A stretch of 64,000 nt of DNA, taken from Asterias amurensis. Lineage: Eukaryota > Echinodermata > Asteroidea > Forcipulatida > Asteriidae. Shown here piece by piece: positions 1 through 23,547 of this stretch; position 1 is the stretch's first letter, and every line of letters begins with the position of its first letter. The notes under the pieces were generated by a model, which was not told where the DNA came from, did not search any database, and saw nothing but the letters and a program-made list of their open reading frames with translations. Where the stretch lies: positions 806,001-870,000 of the forward strand of contig NC_092662.1 of assembly GCF_032118995.1 (NCBI RefSeq). Direction: 5' to 3'. Both the position numbers and the translations under genes were made by a program.

Positions 1-308
1 GGAGAGGTTGATGGTATAAAACGTGAGAAACAGCTCCCTCTGAAGTGCCATAGTTTTCGAGAAAGAAGTAATTTTCCACGAATTTGATTTCGAGACCTCA
101 AGTTTAGAACTTGAGGCCTCAAAATCAACCATCTAAACGCACACAACTTTGTGTGACAAGTTTTTTTTTTTTTTTCATTACTATCTCGCAACTTTGATGA
201 CCGATTGAGCTCAAATTTTCACATGTTTGTTATTTTATGCATATGTTGAGATACACCAAGTGTGAAGGCTAGTCTTCGACAATTACCAATAGTGTCCACT
301 GCCTTTAA
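1..308. repeat. Right part of a MITE-like element ending in CTGCCTTTAA
   Basis: This segment ends in ACTATTGG-like inverted sequence followed by CTGCCTTTAA. It shares interior phrases (a start at GGTATAAAA, a 'gagacctcaa' block, and 'gttgagatacaccaagtg') with copies near 20345, 44537 and 47378. The left end lies outside the window. It is probably a non-autonomous DNA transposon; no coding capacity is visible. The grouping rests on shared sequence within this window only. Confidence 0.6.
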
Positions 309-365
309 ACCATGTTCTTTATTGCGCTGTTGTATTGAACGTTCAAGCTACATGTCAAGTTTGCT

Positions 366-600
366 TGAAGATAAACCTGTATCACAGCAGGGGTGATGCT
401 TCTCTTTTGAAAAGAGCAAGAGCACATAAGCATTTTCTCCTTGGTAAAGTGCCCCTCTATGAGGAAATTGTTCTTTTCTATTGGCACATTTCAGGGGGCA
501 CCAAGGGGCACCAAGGCGATGACCACAGCCTGGATGACCAGGGGCAATAGAGGCAATGGCCTCATATTGGATACCTATGACCAATATTCAACTAATCCGA
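366..600. repeat. Dispersed repeat fragment of the CAGGCCTGG group, internally disturbed
   Basis: It carries the recurring blocks GGCACCAAGG, GATGACCAGGGGCAA and AGAGGCAATGGCCTC that recur in at least ten other places in the window. A small duplication (ggggcaccaa twice) is visible. Small reading frames across it are by-products of the repeat and not genes. Confidence 0.5.
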
Positions 601-652
601 ACTCAAGCTTGTGGAATAACTAAAATTATTGCTGATCAAATTCATGTTACAG

Positions 653-3600
653 GTCAGTGAACTCATGGTTGATATTCCGTTAATGATGGCTGATGAGAAG
701 GAACACCCAAGACTCTTTAGAGAACTACGAAGGTCCCTTAAAACTCTCCCTTTTTTTAAAAGAAAACATTTTGTTGTCATTTTTACTACTAATCATTCAC
801 AACTCATCTCCTTGATGACTTCTTGTAAGACTATTTGCATGGGTTTTCTTAGCAGGCCTAATTGTATATTTGCAAAAAACTGTAATTTTGATTTTTGCAT
901 AAATTAAATGTGTCTGTGTAACTTTTATATTAGAGTATATAGTTGGCCTAATTTAAAATTTCGCTTATAAATTTATGGAATTGAATTTTTTGGTCTGTGT
1001 AACTTTGATATTAGAGTATATAGGTGGCCTAATTTATACATTTGCTTATAAATTTAAAATTTATTGAATTTAGTTTTTGGTCTGTATAACTTTTATATTT
1101 GAGTATATAGTTGGCCTAATTTATAATTTTGCTTATAAATTTATTGAATTGAGTTTATGGTATCACATGCAGTGAATTTTGTGCATATCACTTGAACATA
1201 TTTCAAAGTTGGGTTTCCACCATGAACTATTGTTAACTATGATCCACTTCTATAAATTGTTCTTATTATAGTAATTATTTATAAAAAAAATAGTAAAAAA
1301 ATATTGTTTGGTTTTACAGGATGGAGGTTCTGGATAGCACAGATCTGAGTTTGGACTTGGTTACCATGATGCCTTTTACTAGGTAGGTATCTGAAGTCAT
1401 TGTCTAGAGTCAAATAATTTAGTTATGAATAAGATTTAATTGAAATGTTGTAATCCTGCCTGCTGAATGTTGTGTGATTTTCATCCACATCTGAAGTCAT
1501 TGTCTGGATTCAAATAATTTAGTTATGAATAAGATTTAATTGAAATGTTGTAATCCTGCCTGCTGAATGTTGTGTGATTTTCATCCACATCTGAACTAAT
1601 TGTCTAGAGTCAAATAATTTAGTTTTGAATAAGATTTAATTGAAATGATGTAATCCTGCTGAATGTTATGTGTTTTTCATCCACAGCGCATTGTTGTTGC
1701 TGGGCTGCTCTGGTACTGTTAGCATGGAGATAGTGCAGCAGCTGCAAGAGAAAACTGAAGACCTGGGCGTTCTTGGGGTAATTGTGACTTATGATATTCA
1801 AGCACTGCCCACCATAACATCTTTCTAGCATTGGTGTAGGCAAGGGATGGAAACATGGTCAATTAAAAATTAAACCCCCAAAACACAACCCAGTTATCAT
1901 ATTGTGAAAGCTTATAGGCTGTGCCAACTTATTGGGAATAATAACAATTATAACAAACAGCACTATACAGAGATTCATTAAAAATGGTTTTAAAAAGGAA
2001 AAGTAACAAATACTGTAATAAATTGTCTTGGTTCAAACCAAAATTAATTACAAACTACCCAGTCAGTTTCCCTTGGGGTTTATTACTTGAGAATTTCAAT
2101 TCTAATTATCAGTAAATATTGAATATGATATACGTAAAGGATCCAGATCAGATGTAATGTTTTTATGAATGATTTGGACACCAAGGGGATTTTTATTTAG
2201 GATGATTGGGGCAAGACATAAAATTTATCTTGGGATGCCAAATATTTACAACAATGTCTTATTATTTGTCTCAAGGATATGTTTGGGAGTGATGTCAGTG
2301 ATAATGCTATGGATGACCTTGGTTTGGCTCTGGAGTTGGATGAGCTGAAAATGACTCTGGAAACTCTTCAGTACAAACGGTAAACATGGTAGCCAGATAT
2401 ATAAACATTTTTTATTGTTTTGTTTGAACTTTACTTTTAGATTATCTTTGTATGCTAGACAACATGGGTCATGCTTAGCAGGTTTTTGGGGTACCCGTTT
2501 TGTATAACAATGTATTTACAAGGCCGCTTGCTGGCTTCTGCTAAGCGAAGTTTTAGTGGTAACCAGATTTTTGAAAGTGTGCCCCGCTATGAACCATATA
2601 CAATTAATACACAAGACATGGTATTTTGGTTGGTAATTAGGAAGATCTGACTTGCTCTTTCCAGGAAGCGTATTGTGAGCGCTATGATGCAGAACACAGA
2701 TATGAACTTCGTTGATGAGCTGTCTCATATCGAAGGGAAGATTCAAGAGATCACAAAGATGGCCGAGACGACTGAAGCTATCATTCAACAGAGGGCGCTA
2801 GACGGTAGGTATGGTTCTTACTTTGGCCTATTTTTGAGTATATTTTTCACCTGATATATTTGTTATCAATTAGCGTCCTTCAAAAGTCTCCATTCAAAGG
2901 TAAATTGTATGCAAAATAATCAATCTATAGATATTTTTTCTATGATAACTAAGTACATTTTTGTTCTTAAATTTACATTGTTTTGATCCTTTGCTTTTAA
3001 TTACAGGAGACGAAATGGCTTTGAAGTCTAATCCAAGTGCGTCTACTGAGGAAGTAAAAGTTACTTCACCATCAAACGCCAATGAATCAAACACTGGTTC
3101 ACTAAGCCAAGGACGAATACCAGACAGTCCAGAGCAGTCATCGACAAGCAGTAATCCAAAGTCTGCAAGTAAGCTTGTCATGGCCGTAGAACCTTCGCTA
3201 AGAGATTTAGATCTAAACAAAACAGCAGCACAGGAGAAAGTGCCTATGCCACCCCTTCAAGAGCCAGAAGTATACGAAGCAGCTCCGCCATGCCCACCTG
3301 AGCCTACAGCAGTCAGTGCCCCACAGTACCACGCCCCACCTACGCAGCTCACACAGCCAGACATCCGGTTTCCATATATGCCATACGCCCAGTTCCCAAA
3401 TCCAGAGTTTGTTCCCCACTCTAATCAGTATTTCCCACGACTCTCGTTCCCACCACCACCCAGTGGTTATCATCACCAAGGTTCGGGTGACTTTGTCCCT
3501 CGGTTGTACCCAAACCAGCAGTCGTGGATGGAACCTGTACCCCAAGGGACATTCATGCATCTACCCCCACCAAACCTTGGTACCATGTCACATGTCTCAC

Positions 3601-3701
3601 CACCACCGAGACCTTTCATGGGTACTTTGCCACCCAGTTACTGTCCCAACTCAGGAGGGCGCTGGATGCCCGGCCCAGGCCAGGGTCAAGGGATGTGGTG
3701 A
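653..3701 (+). CDS. 3' part of an unrecognised gene: helical/coiled region then Pro/Tyr-rich C-terminal tail
   Basis: Six exons join in one frame: 653-732, 1320-1382, 1687-1777, 2276-2379, 2665-2804 and 3007-3701. All have AG acceptors and GT donors with matching phases; the first donor (gtccct) is weak. The gene starts to the left of the window or in exons not recognised. The joined part gives about 390 residues: a helical segment (ELMVDIPLMMADEKE), a hydrophobic patch (SALLLLGCSG), a heptad-like stretch (SMEIVQQLQEK through KIQEITKMAETTEA), a Ser/Thr-rich linker, then a low-complexity tail rich in Pro, Tyr, Phe and Gly that ends GPGQGQGMW. I do not recognise the family. The tail resembles disordered adaptor or RNA-binding-protein tails, but that is composition only. 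The stop at 3699-3701 is followed by a long AT-rich 3' UTR. Confidence 0.7.
910..1155. repeat. Tandem repeat, about 82-87 bp unit, three copies
   Basis: The phrase TCTGTGTAACTTTTATATT followed by 'agagtatatagttggcctaatttа-like' AT-rich sequence recurs at about 912, 995 and 1081. It lies in the intron between the first two visible exons of the unrecognised gene. Confidence 0.8.
1389..1686. repeat. 100-bp tandem repeat, three copies, the last supplying a splice acceptor
   Basis: Copies begin at 1389, 1489 and 1589 (ATCTGAAGTCATTGTCTAGA and variants). Each ends with TTTTCATCCACA. Only the last copy reads CCACAG and is joined directly to the exon starting at 1687. The array fills the whole intron between 1382 and 1687. 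Confidence 0.85.
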
Positions 3702-5120
3702 CTGGGGAGTCGCATGAGTTGCTGACAAGAAATGTGTAACCCATTCCATGGTAATGAATAATAGTGGAAAGAATGAAGCATGCCATGATGGATTGTGAAG
3801 CCTCTGATGACAGTATGGTCTAATGGTGCTACAACTGAAGTTTATTTGTTAAACTTGTTAATCTTTTTTAAAGAGTCTTGATGTTAAAAGAACTATTATG
3901 TTGTTGAAATGCTGCAGGAATTAAGCATGCAATTTTTTTATGATTTGTGTTTTTACATAAGTGCCATGCAAAGAATAGCCTCCCCAAGGTAGAAAGGAGA
4001 CATGCATAACAGCCATTTTGTAATATTTGAGTTTAGCATGAAAGAAGGATATATTCCTGAAAAGTAATCCATACTTGTTCATAAAAGTTGGACTTGCATT
4101 TTTAGATGTTGGAGATGAAATCGTTGCGTCGGTGCAATTTTGTGCCTCGATATTTTATATTAATGTTGTATCTTACACACACAAAAACATGGTGAATTTT
4201 TTGTTATCTTGCCCCATCACTATTGGTTTTGTGTGTAATCTGGGATTAGTTACTATACAGGGTTTGTAAAGCTGGCAAAATAGTGGCAGTGTCAAATTTG
4301 TGTGAAATCAACCATTGTATATATATACATGACAAAACAAAATCTTTGAAAATTTGGGCTGAATCTGTTGGGAGTCTCGTCGGGAGAAAAATAGTGAAAA
4401 CCAAGCACAATTTTTAGCATTTAAACAAACTCATAACAATAGAAATCAGCCAATCGGATAGTTTTCTTAAAATGACTTCATTTGACTTCATTTCAGAGAG
4501 AAATATTTCTTGGAAAAAATTGGTTCTAGTAATTGTTTGAGCTACAGTAAGCTTCAGACTTAAATTTAGCAATGTTTTTTTTCCCGTGCCATTCCTGCAT
4601 AAAACCTTGAAGTTTGATATTTAGATATATGATATTTAGGTATTGCGTGTAACATAAATATGAGATGCACCTCGATTGCACCTACGGAACGATATTAGGC
4701 TAGAAATGTACATTTGATTAAACAGTATTTTTTAGTGGTGGATAGAAAAAGATTATTTTATTTTACAAAGATTATTTTATTTATGTATTAAACTCTTATT
4801 ATCAACATTTGACATGATAACTTGAATTATATTTAAGTTGTGTATTTGTGTTTATTTCTGCACACAATAGTTTTCCTTCTCAGTCTACAAGTCGCCAACA
4901 TTCCAAACCAATCTGGCGCAACTATTTTGACAAGTTATACATAAAGCTATGTGGAGTTTGTTTCCCCTTGTTGGTAACCAATGTTGTAACTTGACACAAA
5001 GAAAACACTCTTGAAACACTCGAGTCTGTACAGAAATGTGTTTATTTACTTACATGTGTACACCAGAAAAACACTGTTTTCCCCAATTATTAATGGAAGG
5101 AATAAAATCCTGTAAACCAT
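3702..5120 (+). other. Probable 3' UTR and flank of the unrecognised gene
   Basis: AT-rich, no supported reading frame. An AATAAA signal is present near 5100, so the transcript may run this far. A divergent 'gaaaatttgggctgaatc' block near 4350 resembles the interior of the CTGCCTTTAA repeat family. Confidence 0.4.
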
Positions 5121-5414
5121 TATTTTATTAGATTTCCTACAATATAAAGAATCAAACTAAAAATATTTATGCTATTTTTTCCTTCATTTAATCAAAGAAT
5201 CATTTATTTATTTATTTTCCCCATTTTTACGCCGCTTACATGGATGCCACTTTGCCTATTCAATTTGCACCCAACAAACGATGATAAACCACTACCTGTA
5301 ATGTCAAAATGGCAGGCATGGTTCTATTGAGCTGCTTCCTGAAAATTAACTTCTCTGTCGTTACTTTTCAGTTAACAAGCCTTCACTAAGAAATGACATT
5401 GTTACTTTCCAGTT

Positions 5415-5801
5415 AAAGGAACACGTTGCCTTGGATCGGACGAGTTGGTCAAAACAAAAGCGTTTGTAACCGTTTTCTATAAAATGCATATGGTTGGAAA
5501 GATGTTTTAAAAGTAGAATACAATGATCCACACAAGTTTGCCTCGAAATTGCGTGGTTTTCCTTCTACTGTGCGAACTAACATGGTCGGCCATTTATGGG
5601 AGTCAAAATTTTGACCCCCCATAAATGGCCGACGTGTTAGTCGACAAGGTAAAAGGAAAACCACGCAATTTCGAGGCATGTTTGTGTGGATCATTGTATT
5701 CTACTTTTACAACATCTTTCTACCCATATGCATTTTATAAAAAACGGTTACAAACGCTTTTCAAAGACCAACTCGACCGATCCAAGGCAACGTGTTCCTT
5801 T
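5415..5801. repeat. Fold-back element of 387 bp with near full-length inverted arms
   Basis: The left end AAAGGAACACGTTGCCTTGG is mirrored at the right end by its complement. Each arm is about 180 bp and pairs almost throughout, meeting near a central 'ataaatggccgac' palindrome around 5600-5625. TTAA precedes the left end and follows the right end. Reading frames inside it are mirror images of each other and not genes. Confidence 0.9.
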
Positions 5802-6622
5802 AACAATCCTTCACTAAGAAATCAGGTTATTTTTTTCACCTTTGACCTCGTATGTTAGTCATAAGGGCAACACCAAATGTTATGCTTTTCACATCAGACT
5901 TCAAGTGTGTATTTAACACAAAGTTAAGTATGTTACAAAAGCTTTTTAAATAAGAAAATAAAGGAACACATAAAATTCTTAACGACAAGCTGGTCAGGTA
6001 AGCTCACTTCTTTGAGTATTCTCCGCTCTAATTTACAAGTTTGAATCTTTATTTGGTAAAATTAATTAATTACTGACATTTGAGTGTCACTTCTAATGCA
6101 ATAACATCGTATGCAAAATTCTGCCAGTCAAAACAAAAGGCGTCAATGATAATGTTAGTATTATTGGTGAAAACTTACACTTTTACTTTTGTTTATATTT
6201 ACAATGTATTTAATATGTACACTTTGACATGTTACTTAAACTCTACTGTGGTTTTCTAAGGTTTGTTATTCAATTAGTTATTGGTCACCTTCCCTGTATA
6301 CCTACTTACAGTTTACCAACTTAATTCTCAAACACAAAATGGGGATCAGACTATTTTTCCCCTCCCGGCCTCACTTTGGATAAATAGACAGACCTTCATC
6401 ATGCTACCACCATGTTGGTCAAGTTCCCTGTGTACAACAGCAATAACAAATGATGATTCTTATTATATCAACAAGGGATCTGACTATGATGGCTCTTCAA
6501 AGATGAAGATGGGGCCTGAACTTGAGCCGAGGACCACAAGTACTTTAAAAGCTAGAGTTGTAAAGCACACCTGCAGTTGTATTATGTAATAGCATCCATC
6601 GTATAGAAGAAATCACCCTCTC

Positions 6623-14013
<7,391 letters not shown>

Positions 14014-14345
14014 GATGTACAAAGTTATTGGAACTAAACTGTAGTCTGGTGGACGTTTCTGACGACAGACCACCGACGTTTAGCCTGCGAAAGCATCAAA
14101 TGCGGCGGTGACAAGACTCTTCTCAAGCTCGCTCTATCGTTCAACCTCTGACCTTTTACTAACCTTTGACACTGACATCACAGTTAACGGCACTCTCGTC
14201 AATGGTGGCGCCCTACCACTTTTACGGTCAGGGAATTTCAGTACCGACGCCCAATGTCAATGAATGAGTGTTGTTGATGTTGCACGTAAAAAAAAAGTCC
14301 CTTTATTTTTAGCTGTGTGACTCTGAGCTTCACTTTGGTCTGCTT
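14014..14345. promoter_or_regulatory. Likely bidirectional promoter of CDC73 and RO60
   Basis: The CDC73 start codon faces left at 14013. A GTAAGT donor at 14346, matched by an acceptor at 15103, suggests a non-coding first exon of RO60 ending at 14345. The shared upstream space is therefore only a few hundred bases. No TATA box was recognised. Transcript ends are inferred. Confidence 0.55.
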
Positions 14346-14974
14346 GTAAGTATTGCTCAATGTTCATGCAATGATTTCAGTTTGTTGTGTAAATCTGATA
14401 TATGTCCACATGTTTTATGCTGTTAGTGTTAGTGTGCTGTTTAGCTAAGTTTGTAAGTAAGAATTGTGTACACTGCACTGCTGTCGCAGCTGTCCGTTGC
14501 ATGTATTTTAATTTATCACTTTTTCTTCTTGCACTGTTATTGCACTTGCACTTTTTTGCAGCCGATTCCTTTCTGCAAATATGCAACCAGCCCACTTGCT
14601 GTCTGAAGCAGTTAAGATTCATTACAAGTACAATTAGCTAACCCTGTCACACACTCACAGTGCTGTGTCATTGCCATTGGCATTGCACACAAACAGACGT
14701 CTGCCTGTGACCAACTGAACTAGGTCATGTCAGACTTCAAAATATTGACCATTTTTTGGTTAAGGGAATTATTAAATGTAGGTTGCTCTTTTCATATATT
14801 ATAGGTTACGTTTAGCCATGTTTTATTTTTAATGTTATGTGAATTAACTTATTAAGTCCTTTAAAAAATGTATTCACTATTTTGTATATTATAAGCTAAA
14901 ATAAGAAGTTTTTAGAAGAGAGCTTTAAGTTTATAACTTTTATATTTTAATTTAAAAAGGCGGAAAAACAAGTA

Positions 14975-15027
14975 GTTGCGATAGCGTAACCCTCCTCCCG
15001 TCATTAGGAGGGTTATGTTATCGCATC
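14975..15027. repeat. Short hairpin repeat GCGATAGCGTAACCCTCCT
   Basis: Left arm GCGATAGCGTAACCCTCCT pairs with right arm AGGAGGGTTATGTTATCGC around a short loop. A relative is nested inside the MITE at 54854-55022. It lies in the inferred 5' UTR intron of RO60. Confidence 0.7.
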
Positions 15028-15127
15028 TAATGAACAAGTTGATTTTCCTGACAGTGACATAGGTGTTGTAAAACTAAAAGCCATGTTTTTTTTTATATTA
15101 CAGGCTGATATACTTTACTGAGGCACC

Positions 15128-18709
<3,582 letters not shown>

Positions 18710-20340
18710 TCTGGAGTGAGACTTGATCACAATGGTGAACTTTGACCCTTTAAAGATTCTCGGGATGGTAAGAATGAACCCAAGGATGCATTATTCACAA
18801 TTCCGTGAAAAGTATCTCAAGACATGATGCTTTTGACCAGCCTTATCTGAATGTTGGTGGAAGTATACAAGAAAGATCCGTCGGGGGGAAACTGTAGATA
18901 AGTTTCAACTCAGAGATACTTCAACTACTATTAGCAATTAAAAATGTGAATGAGTTATGTACGTTTTATGGTAAAATACTAACAGTAAATTACAGTATGT
19001 TCTAGAGCTATCTTCATCATCTTTTGATAAGAATGAGATTTTATGAATTAGAAAATTGCTTATTATGCCTGAGTTGTTGCTTATTCACGACCCAGATCCT
19101 CCAGATGTTATTCAAGTGGTTTACAGACTCACTGCATCAATCATCATTAACACAGAACTACAGGTTTGGATACAATGTGGACTACTTCTTTCCCCCTTTA
19201 GTTACTGCTTTACTTCTTTCATGAAAGTTTAATGATGGCTGAAGGAGTTTTTTTTTAAATCTTTCAAATCAGGAAGAATCCTGAGAAATCATACTCGGCA
19301 TGCCATTGGATTTTCAATTATTAATCAAAACCCAAAAGATTTGCAAAACTACCTAACACAGAGACCACAGAGTGTTGGACCACGGTGGATTGCAGTTAAA
19401 TGAATTTCTTGTCTTAGTAAAGACATTTAAGGGTTTGCCCTAAACTTTTCTAACGATTGGCTGGCAGGACCAGTTTGCAATATTCTTCACCAGTCAGTCT
19501 TTTTTTCAAATGAAATAGTGATGCTTTTCAACACTGAACTTGCCAGCAGGACCAGTTGGACAGAATTCTGATCGGTCCTCGGGTGTTTTAACTGGCATTT
19601 GCCGCCAGCTGACCACTGTTAAGGGAAAACGCTGCATTTTTTGGGTGTATTTTAGCATCATCTTTTATCCAGTTTTAAGAACATGAAATACCTATAGACT
19701 TTAAGATAGTACAATTAGACTACTTCATGCAATATTAGTAATATCAAACAAGGCCCTGACCATATGTCATCCTGTGTTGTACATTTGTTGTTTATTTTTT
19801 ACTTTTTTAGGGGAGGGGGCAAAAAAGCTTTTAATGTTTTAAATAGTGTTATAAGCAGAAATTTACTGACAGTCGTCTGACTGAAACTGACTTTTCCCCC
19901 TAAATCTAACAACCTTTGAAATGTTTATTTTAGTAATCTCACTTTTGTAAAACAGCGTTTGTTCCTTAAACCTAATTTTTATAATTTCATCATCTGAATT
20001 AATCTGTAGGAATCTTTATTCCAATGGAAGAAGAAACCAAAATATCACACTTTCTCCGGTGACTTTATGTACATGTTTTTAAGATTACTGATGAATTTGG
20101 GAATTATTTTTGCATAATTATAACATTTTATATTTGTACAACAGCAATTAATTGTACAGTAACTACTTAAACTGTATAGCTTAGCCCATATAAAGATATG
20201 CTAATAACATTTTAGAATGCTATATTTTTAAACGCTTTCTTGGATCAAATTTGAGGGTTTTTAAAGCACTTCAGAAAGATGAAAGAACTTGGCATAATGA
20301 AGCTCAATTAACTTGGGCGTACTTCCTGTTGAGTTGACGA
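18710..20340 (+). other. RO60 3' UTR and flank, no gene seen
   Basis: AT-rich sequence after the RO60 stop. A block at about 19440-19630 ('ggctggcaggaccagttt' and 'ccagcaggaccagttgg') resembles one at about 22620-22800, so a diverged repeat pair is likely. No coding frame is supported. Confidence 0.4.
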
Positions 20341-20342
20341 TT

Positions 20343-20580
20343 TAAAAAGGCATTGTATACTTTTGGAAATTGTCAAAGACCAGTACCCGCACTTGGTGTA
20401 TCCCAACATATGCAACAACAAACCGATTTTGAGCTCGATCGGTCATTGCAGGTTGCAAGAAAATAATGAAAGAAAAAACACCCTTGTTGCATAACAAGGC
20501 TTCATGCCTGAACCTATCAGATTAAAATTGAGCAACTCTTCATGATCAATGTTTATCCTGCAGAATATTTCTCAAATTTA
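20343..20580. repeat. Partial copy of the CTGCCTTTAA MITE family (left end)
   Basis: Starts AAAAAGGCATTGTATACTTT, followed by AATTGTCAAAGACCAGTACC, 'cacttggtgtatcccaacat', 'gagctcgatcggtcattg' and 'aaaacacccttgttgc', the same order as the other copies. Confidence 0.6.
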
Positions 20581-21299
20581 ATGAGAGTCTATATAAATGT
20601 TTGACATTGAGACCTGTTCAATTATATATATATAACAAATCAGTTAGTAATTTAGTGGAACAATAAAGGTTAGTGCTAACAAAAACCTTTGAATGATTAG
20701 TTTTAATGTTTTTAAATCACTGTAGATAGTTGTTAAGGAAAAACAGATGAATTAACATAGCTCTAAGAAAAGGCATAGATTACTCTTAGTGATGAAGAAA
20801 GAAACAAAGAAACATGAAATGAATGAAGCAAATGAATTACGTATTATAACTCATGACTATGAACGGATGTTTAAGACTGCATGGCGAAGTTAAGTGCTGC
20901 ATGATAGCAAATTATCTCTGGGGTAAATTTTTCAACAATATTTGATGTTGGATCTGTTGCAATCCAAGTAAGTAGGTTAATATCCTACTTACAATAAATG
21001 TGTAAATAATACGTAGTTATAATACTAGTCCTTTGTGTGAATGTTTTGAAATAAACAATGTTTACAAATATTTTAGCTGTGATAATAGTTTAATGTACTA
21101 ACTTTTGCGTAGCCCTTTTAGAGATCATTTGTTTCTATATAATCATCACCATTCGTACACACATTGCAAATTGTGTGATTTTGGGACTCATATTATTTTT
21201 AGAAAGAATGTCTGTAAAAACAATAAAAGAAACCAAAACATATGGTTTTATTTTTGAATTGGAGAAGCTGTGTCAACATGGGAAACATTGTGAAAAGTC

Positions 21300-21585
21300 A
21301 ATTTTAGGACACTTGTGTCCCTGAGCAAGGAACTTAACTATAATTGCTTCTCTCCACCCAGGGGTAAATGGGTACCTGTGAGGGCAGAGATGGTTCTTGT
21401 GATTGATTTAGCCGAGTAGCGTTTATTGTTGCACAAGGCTGTATACTAGCCAGGGAGCTGAGATGGTTTAAGGAATGATTTAATGCCAAGTGACCAGGGG
21501 TAATAATGTTGAAAGCGCTTTGAGAAGCCCTCTGGTGTAAAAAGAGCTACATGAGTATAAGAACTGGCTATTATTAATATTATTT
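21300..21585 (+). repeat. SINE or LINE 3'-tail type repeat
   Basis: Contains GGACACTTGTGTCCCTGAGC, GGGTACCTGTGAGGGCAGAG, a TTGAAAGCGCTTTGAGAAGC block and ends 'aagaactggctattattaat', the 3' tail style of CR1/L2-type retroposons and the SINEs that share it. A relative lies at 56560-56760. Confidence 0.6.
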
Positions 21586-22909
21586 ATTAACACATACAAA
21601 AACACAAATGATCCAATGTGACATCATAGTAAATGTTAAGGTACACTGCTGTTTTAATGTCAACTTAATTTCAGGTGAAGAGGTCTGCAAAAGATAACAT
21701 TCCTTTTAGAGGATGGTGGGGATGAACAACCACATGTATCACATGTAGTAGTTAGGAGTTCACTGTTTTTTACCTATTTTCACCAGACAGGAATTCCACA
21801 TGTTTTCGTTTATAAGTTACTTTTTCTTATCTTACAGACATTTCTTTTAATTATACAATACTACATTTTATATTAATTAACAGACAGTTTAGTCATTTTC
21901 AAAACAGTTTATAAATAAATCATGGCAAACAAGTTTGAAACTAAAAACAGTATAAAAACTGTGATGTACAAATGGATGAATGGTCAGAGTTCTTTAAAAA
22001 GTATGAAATTGTCATCGATGCTGAAATTGTCTCTTTAGAAGTCTAGAGTGAATCCTAAAGCTCATTTCATATAATGCTCTTAAAAGCAATTCTGCTTAGT
22101 AGAATTAGAAACAGGATACCAGCCAAAAATTTTTTACGATATAAACTAAATGCAAGTGGTACCCTGCTTATTTTTGTTAAGCACCACAGAACTGCTTAAC
22201 ACCCCTGATATTAAGGTTTTTAAAGGTATGGTCATGTAGTTAGTGTGTCATGTTGCTAGGCTATGTATACTATCATGCAGTCAGTTCGTAAAGTGTATGG
22301 AATGCAGGCTACCCTGACAGATTCTAAAAATAAACATTCCTCTCAAATGAGAACAGAAGTTGTAAAAACAAAAAATATTACAGAAACGTACATAAAACAT
22401 ACAACTTAAATACTTTACATCTTGGTTAACATAACAATGGGGGAGGGGGTTTTACCCTGGTTGACGAATTGAGTCATCCCCACCAATCAATGGTAGAGAT
22501 GACCACTTATCTAATCTGATATTTCAGAAATTCCAAACATGCTTAGGGAAACTTTTTAGCATTCCTTAAAACCCAACGGTAAAAATTCTTTAACTTTACA
22601 TGGGAAAAAGTATGCCCTGAACTTGTTCAGTGACTAGCCAGCCGGACTAGGTAGTTTGTCATCACTTGTCATCAAGCTTATTTACTGGTCCATATTTCAT
22701 ATAGCGGGCCGGACCACTTTGAGGACATTTTGACTGGTCCTCATGTGTGTTTTTACTAGCATTAAGCCAGTGGACCAATGTCAAGGGAGATTGCTGGTGA
22801 GTGAAATGTGTATGTTCAGTTAACCTCACTGTGCAATCATCCTCCTACTGAGCGAGGGCGCACTTCGCAGTATGATGGTTGACATAATGCATAGGTTGTA
22901 CAAAGCATA
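21586..22909. other. Intergenic, no gene seen
   Basis: AT-rich with no supported frame; a G-run near 22440 and a diverged repeat block at about 22620-22800 are the only notable features. Confidence 0.4.
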
Positions 22910-23090
22910 AAGGCCCGGTCACACAGGCCCTGATAACGAGAACGAAAACGAGAACGATAAAAATGCACGCTCACGATTGGTTGAATTGCTCCACGCAGAA
23001 TACGCCCACGCTCATTCAACCAATCGAGGGCGTGCATTTTTATCGTTATCGTTTTTGTTCTCGTTATCGGGGCCTGTGTGACCGGGCCTT
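22910..23090. repeat. 181-bp fold-back MITE with AAGGCCCGGTCACACAGG ends
   Basis: The left end AAGGCCCGGTCACACAGGCC is mirrored by GGCCTGTGTGACCGGGCCTT on the right. The arms continue inward through AACGAGAACGATAAAAATGC and 'attggttgaat'. Nearly complete palindrome. Confidence 0.92.
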
Positions 23091-23547
23091 AAGCCAAGTC
23101 CAAATTGCCGGCTTCATCACTGGCTATGACCGGATCCCTGTTAAGGGCAATAACATGTACTTAAATGCTGACATAACAGCTAATGGCTATATACCCGTAG
23201 CCACAGTTTTTCAATACAAATGGCCTTAGGCTTACATTTTATGTGATTAGCAAGTGAACCAAATTTTTGAGGTCAAGGTTCAGATCCACGTTTTAGATTA
23301 AATTTAAAAGTGCCATCATGTCACACATTCCATGAAAGAAATCGGTGCATTGAAATATGACCTATAACCTTCTTTGCAAATAACCTACATTTCAAGGAAC
23401 TCGCTCTACACTTATCGATGCTGTGAGTCACAAGTAGGGGTCAAAGGTAAGTATGAAGGAACCAAATTCTCAAATGGAATGTGGACAAGATGGCATCACT
23501 GTGCGTATAATATACTTTAAGTCGGTCACTAATCTTAAAAAATGTCA

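Noticed and set aside
5449-5858. Two short proteins of similar sequence on opposite strands
   Set aside because: Both come from the two arms of one palindromic element.
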